Below are positions 61,030 to 64,000 of a stretch of 64,000 nucleotides of DNA, one piece after another. This stretch comes from JAJDTT01 sp965116695 (GTDB lineage Bacteria; Acidobacteriota; UBA6911; RPQK01; JAJDTT01), in contig OZ220706.1 in assembly GCA_965116695.1 (NCBI GenBank), forward strand, positions 124,001-188,000, read 5' to 3'. Numbering within the stretch: position 1 is the stretch's first letter; the number at the start of each line of letters is the position of its first letter. Made by a program: the position numbers and the translations under genes. Under the pieces are notes generated by a model. That model saw only the letters and a list, made by a program, of their open reading frames with translations, was not told the DNA's origin and searched no databases.

Positions 61030-62091
61030 TCAGGGGAGCGCCGGGTCGTTGGCCAAGTCCCGAAAATCGTGGACCAGGGCATCGACGTCCGCGTCCCGGG
61101 TGTCCCAACTGCACATGAAGCGGGCGGCGCCGCCGGGCATGATTCCCACCGTCCAGCCCCGTTGCCTCAGGGCTTCCGCCCAACCAGGCTTGAGGTGGAC
61201 GAAAACCCCATTGGCTTCCCTCGGGTAGCGAATGCAGATGCCCTCCAACCGCCTCAATCCCCGCTCCAACCGGGCGGCGCAGGCATTGGCGTGCCGGGCG
61301 TTGCGGAGCCAGGCGCCGCTCTTGAGCAGGGCCGTCCAGGGCGCCGACAGGAAACGCATCTTGGAAGCGACTTGGCCCGATTGTTTCCAACGATACTCGA
61401 AGCCCGAAGCCAGCTCCCGGTTGAAGAAGACCACAGCCTCCCCCTGGGGCAGTCCATTCTTGGTGCAGCCGAAGGAGAGGACGTCGACCCCCGCTCTCCA
61501 GGTGGTGTCGGCCGGCTCGCAGTCCAGGTGGACCAGGGCATTTGCCAGACGGGCCCCGTCCATGTGGACCCGCAGCCCCAGTTCGCGGCAGAGGCCGGAG
61601 ATCTCCCGGAGCCGCTCCAGGCTGTAGACGGTTCCCGCCTCCGTGGCCTGGGTCAGACTGACGAGCCGCGGCGCGGGATACTGGAAGTCGCGGGTTCGCG
61701 TCTCGACCGCGTTCCGGATGCCGGCGGCGTCCAGTCTTCCGTGCTTACCGGGTAGGGGCAGCACTTTGGAGCCGCCGCTGAAGAACTCCGGGCCGCCGCA
61801 TTCCCCCAAGTCGAGGTGAGCCGTCTCATGGCAGATGGCCAGCTCGTAGCTGCGGCAGAGATGAGCCACCGCCAGCGAGTTGGCGGCCGAACCGGTGAAG
61901 ACGAAGTAGATTCGGCAAGCGGTGCCGAAAACGTCCTGAATCGCGGCGCGCGCCTCCTGGGTATGGGAGTCGAAGCCATAGGCGGGAGCGTGTCCCCGAT
62001 TGGCGCGGTCCAACGCCTCCCAGGCTTCGGGGCAGATCCCCGCATTCGTGTCGCTCGCGAACCCGCGAATCCGGCTATTCCTTACGACCAT
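61030..62091 (-). CDS. ltaE: Low-specificity L-threonine aldolase-like beta-eliminating lyase
   Basis: The 353-aa fold-type I PLP enzyme has FASDTNAGICPEAWEAL at the start, the FVFTGSAANSLAV phosphate-binding segment, and ATEAGTVYSLERLREI. HMDGARLANALVHL has the PLP-stacking region with Asp that binds the pyridine nitrogen, and SFGCTKNGLPQGEAVVFF contains the Schiff-base Lys. The family cleaves threonine and other beta-hydroxy amino acids to glycine plus an aldehyde. It is about 20 residues longer than E. coli LtaE. ATG 62091 is preceded by GGAGAG. It is first in a two-gene operon with the TIM-barrel-like gene and divergent from the class I aminotransferase. Confidence 0.85.
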   Translation of the reverse strand: MVVRNSRIRGFASDTNAGICPEAWEALDRANRGHAPAYGFDSHTQEARAAIQDVFGTACRIYFVFTGSAANSLAVAHLCRSYELAICHETAHLDLGECGGPEFFSGGSKVLPLPGKHGRLDAAGIRNAVETRTRDFQYPAPRLVSLTQATEAGTVYSLERLREISGLCRELGLRVHMDGARLANALVHLDCEPADTTWRAGVDVLSFGCTKNGLPQGEAVVFFNRELASGFEYRWKQSGQVASKMRFLSAPWTALLKSGAWLRNARHANACAARLERGLRRLEGICIRYPREANGVFVHLKPGWAEALRQRGWTVGIMPGGAARFMCSWDTRDADVDALVHDFRDLANDPALP

Positions 62092-62181
62092 GGTCTCTCC
62101 GCATGCTTCGTTTGGTGAGCGGCTTCAGCGCGCTCCCCGAGGCATCTTGACACTCCATGAGGCTTGGTAGAGCATTTGCCC

Positions 62182-62206
62182 AGTCCGTTTTTCCGAAACG
62201 GACTGC
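62182..62206. promoter_or_regulatory. Palindrome between divergent PLP-enzyme genes (operator candidate)
   Basis: A perfect 10-bp inverted repeat CAGTCCGTTT/AAACGGACTG with a TTCCG spacer lies 90 bp upstream of ltaE and 36 bp upstream of the aminotransferase start. It is not followed by T-runs and lies upstream of both genes, so it fits a regulator-binding site or a REP-like palindrome rather than a terminator. Confidence 0.6.
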
Positions 62207-62242
62207 GAATTCTTGGGACCGGGACGCACGCGCCGAGGACTC

Positions 62243-63409
62243 ATGACGAAAGGCATCGACTGGAATCCGAGTCTGGCCGAGCTCCCGTTCTCTCCCATTC
62301 GCAAGTACTTCAACACCGCCGCCGCCATGGAGGATGTGGTTCATCTGTCCATCGGCCAGCCCGATTTCCCCACTCCGTCCCACATCGTCGAGGCGCACGT
62401 CCAAGCGCTCCGGGAGGGCAAGACAAGATATGAGTTGGACGCCGGCCTGCCCCGGCTCCGGGAAGCCGTGGCCGGCTGGTACAATCTCCGTTACGGCATC
62501 GAACTCGGACCCGACAACGTCCTCATCACCACCGGCTGTTGCCAAGCCATGTTCATGGCTCTCACCGCCGCTGTCAAACCGGGCATGGAGGTGATCGTAG
62601 TGGAGCCGGTCTTCATCCTGGTCCACATCATTCGCATGGCCGGAGCCATCCCCCGGCCCCTGGTCACGGCGGCCGGCGAGGGGTACCAGTTGGATCCGCA
62701 GGCGGTGATCGACGCCATCAACGATCGCACCTGCGCCATCATGATCAATTCTCCGGGGAACCCGACGGGGGCCATCTATCCCGAGGAGACGATCCGCGCC
62801 ATCAGCGAGGCGGCGGCCGAGCGGGGACTGGCCCTGATCAGCGACGAGGTCTACGAGTGCCTCATTCTCGACGACGTGGAATACGCCAGCGCTCTGACCT
62901 GCTCCCCGGCGCTGGATCACGTGATCGTGGCCAGCAGCGTGTCCAAGACCTACTCCATGGCCGGCCTGCGCCTGGGATGGGCCATCTCCAGCGCCCGGAA
63001 CATCGTGGACCTCCAGCGTTACCACATGTTCATCAGCACCACCGAGAACACGGCTTCCCAGTGGGCCGTGGTGGCGGCCCTGGAAGGGGACCAGAGCTGC
63101 GTCGACGAAATGGTCCGGCAATACCGGAGGCGCCGGGACCGGATCGTGGAACTGGTGGATCAGGCGCCGGCGCTGACCGGCTACACGCCGGGAGGCGCGT
63201 TCTTCATCATGCCCTTTCTACCCGACGGGGCCGATGGCTTCGAAGTGGCCATGCGGATGCTCCGGGAGGCCCGGGTCTGCACCATCCCGGGGGGCGCATT
63301 CGGCCAGTCCTGCAACAACGCCCTGCGCATCAGCTTCGCCACTTCCATGGACCAGATCGAGAAGGCATTCGAAAGGATGATTCCATGGCTCGAGAAACAA
63401 TCATTCTGA
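62243..63409 (+). CDS. Class I/II aminotransferase (aspartate aminotransferase family)
   Basis: The 388-aa fold-type I enzyme has VVHLSIGQPDFPTPSHI at the start, TTGCCQAMFMALTA, MINSPGNPTGAIYP (Asn and Pro loop binding PLP), ISDEVYECLILDD with the Asp-x-x-Tyr that contacts PLP, K235 (SVSKTYSMAGLRLGW) as Schiff-base Lys, and a C-terminal Arg in NALRISFATS that binds the substrate carboxylate. It transfers amino groups between amino acids and 2-oxo acids; aspartate, alanine or aromatic preference is unknown. ATG 62243 with GAGGA upstream is preferred over the open frame from 62213. Its 3' end overlaps the next gene by 25 bp. Confidence 0.92.
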   Translation: MTKGIDWNPSLAELPFSPIRKYFNTAAAMEDVVHLSIGQPDFPTPSHIVEAHVQALREGKTRYELDAGLPRLREAVAGWYNLRYGIELGPDNVLITTGCCQAMFMALTAAVKPGMEVIVVEPVFILVHIIRMAGAIPRPLVTAAGEGYQLDPQAVIDAINDRTCAIMINSPGNPTGAIYPEETIRAISEAAAERGLALISDEVYECLILDDVEYASALTCSPALDHVIVASSVSKTYSMAGLRLGWAISSARNIVDLQRYHMFISTTENTASQWAVVAALEGDQSCVDEMVRQYRRRRDRIVELVDQAPALTGYTPGGAFFIMPFLPDGADGFEVAMRMLREARVCTIPGGAFGQSCNNALRISFATSMDQIEKAFERMIPWLEKQSF

Positions 63410-64000
63410 CCCGCGAAGACATCGGTTCCCGAATCGACATCAAGGCCGCCATCCCCGCCATCGAGCACGCCATGGGCGAGTTCGAGCGGGGCAATGACTT
63501 CCTGCCCCCCAAGGCCATCTATCCGTTGCCGATTCCCGGAACCAGCGGGGGGATGGCGGCCTGCATCACCGGCTATACTCAGGCCGCCGACCTGCTTTCC
63601 ATGAAGGTGGGGCAGGAACGCGCCGACAACCTGGAGTGGGGCCTGCCCACCACCAACAGTTGGATTGCCGCTTTCGAGCCCCGGACGGGCGAGCTCCTGA
63701 TGATCTGCGACGGCACGCTGCCCACCATGTACCGCACCGGCGCGGCCGCGGCGGTGAGCGCCAAGCACTTGAGCCGTCCCGATTCGGCGGCGCTGGCCGT
63801 GATCGGCGCCGGCCAGTTGGGACGCCAGTGCTTGCGGGCGGTGAGCTCGGTCCGGCCCTTCAACCGGATCTACCTCCACGATCTGCGCCGGGAGGCGGCC
63901 GAGCAGGTGAGCCGTGACCTGGCCGGCGAGGCGCCGGCGCCGATTCAGGTGGCGGAGGCCGAGGAGGCCTGCCGCGAGGCGGACGTCATCGTGACCGCGA
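63385..64000 (+). CDS. Ornithine cyclodeaminase/mu-crystallin family protein (3' end outside the window)
   Basis: Translation from ATG 63385, in a frame with no stop before base 64000, gives 205 residues (full family length about 330). Recognisable parts are TREDIGSRIDIKAAIPAIEHAM at the start, FLPPKAIYPLPI, MKVGQ, the substrate segment PTMYRTGAAAAVSAKHLSRP with the conserved RTGA and Lys, and the NAD(P) motif AVIGAGQLGRQ at about residue 140. The family includes ornithine cyclodeaminase, alanine dehydrogenase and imine/ketimine reductases. ATG 63385 lies within the end of the upstream aminotransferase (25-bp overlap), so the two are translated as a unit; an oxo-acid/amino-acid or imine cycle between them is an inference. 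Confidence 0.88.
   Translation, partial: MARETIILTREDIGSRIDIKAAIPAIEHAMGEFERGNDFLPPKAIYPLPIPGTSGGMAACITGYTQAADLLSMKVGQERADNLEWGLPTTNSWIAAFEPRTGELLMICDGTLPTMYRTGAAAAVSAKHLSRPDSAALAVIGAGQLGRQCLRAVSSVRPFNRIYLHDLRREAAEQVSRDLAGEAPAPIQVAEAEEACREADVIVTA

Noticed and set aside
1..64000. tRNA, rRNA, phage or insertion-sequence genes
   Set aside because: I looked for tRNA arms, transposase and integrase motifs and found none I could support by eye; a tRNA scan program would be decisive.

Overview
The window is GC-rich, densely coded bacterial chromosome with about 47 protein genes on both strands. I see no rRNA, tRNA, CRISPR array, phage or insertion-sequence gene. The content points to Acidobacteriota, or a Planctomycetes-like environmental lineage: a very large TonB-dependent receptor with an N-terminal carboxypeptidase-regulatory-like domain, a TPR/FG-GAP-ASPIC gene pair, a WD40-cytochrome/PPC/DUF1549-DUF1553/DUF1501 cluster, several Tat-exported enzymes, a Cys-type sulfatase and a GlnRS. 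Acidobacteriota is my preferred reading. It is an inference from gene families, since no phylogenetic marker was compared.

Layout. 0-14 kb: secreted proteins, namely three members of one secreted family with a shared C-terminal domain (one cut by the left edge), a TPR + FG-GAP/ASPIC operon, a neutral-ceramidase-like protein with a LamG-like tail, an unrecognised secreted protein, and a TonB-dependent receptor broken by a one-base frameshift and followed by an excellent terminator. 14.3-15 kb: a 725-bp gap. 15-21 kb: enolase-superfamily dehydratase, BNR/sialidase-like protein, tandem-GNAT acetyltransferase and M16 protease. 21-29 kb: the cytochrome/DUF1501 cluster. 29.6-34.1 kb (minus): N-acyl-D-amino-acid deacylase, M20 peptidase and BCCT transporter, with a relic of the peptidase 3' end just beyond the transporter. 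34-40 kb: UbiC-like protein, sulfatase, an unusual pyruvate kinase and a sodium:solute symporter.

39.9-45.4 kb (minus) is a five-gene operon: HAD phosphatase, deoxyhypusine-synthase-like protein, PfkB/RfaE-like kinase, mutarotase-like lipoprotein and nucleoside/sugar MFS transporter. I know of no described pathway with this set, and it is the best candidate for a new system. 45.5-49 kb: flavin split-barrel protein, a 61-aa protein, GlnRS and two small membrane proteins. 49-56.7 kb: SMP-30 lactonase and a TIM-barrel-like protein facing a minus-strand Gfo/Idh oxidoreductase plus dipeptide-type ABC importer that lacks ATPase genes. 56.9-64 kb: PLP enzymes (GSAM-like aminotransferase, threonine aldolase, class I aminotransferase), a Tat-exported Gfo/Idh protein, a second TIM-barrel-like protein, and an ornithine-cyclodeaminase-family gene cut by the right edge.

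Taken together the window reads as a scavenging heterotroph's toolkit of exported hydrolases, sugar oxidoreductases, amino-acid and N-acyl-amino-acid salvage enzymes and transporters. Intergenic regions from 34 to 62 kb carry at least eight small palindromes, seven of them with exactly 5-nt loops. Some have a GTAG/GGAG foot like REP elements, and several lie where neither flanking gene could use them as a terminator.
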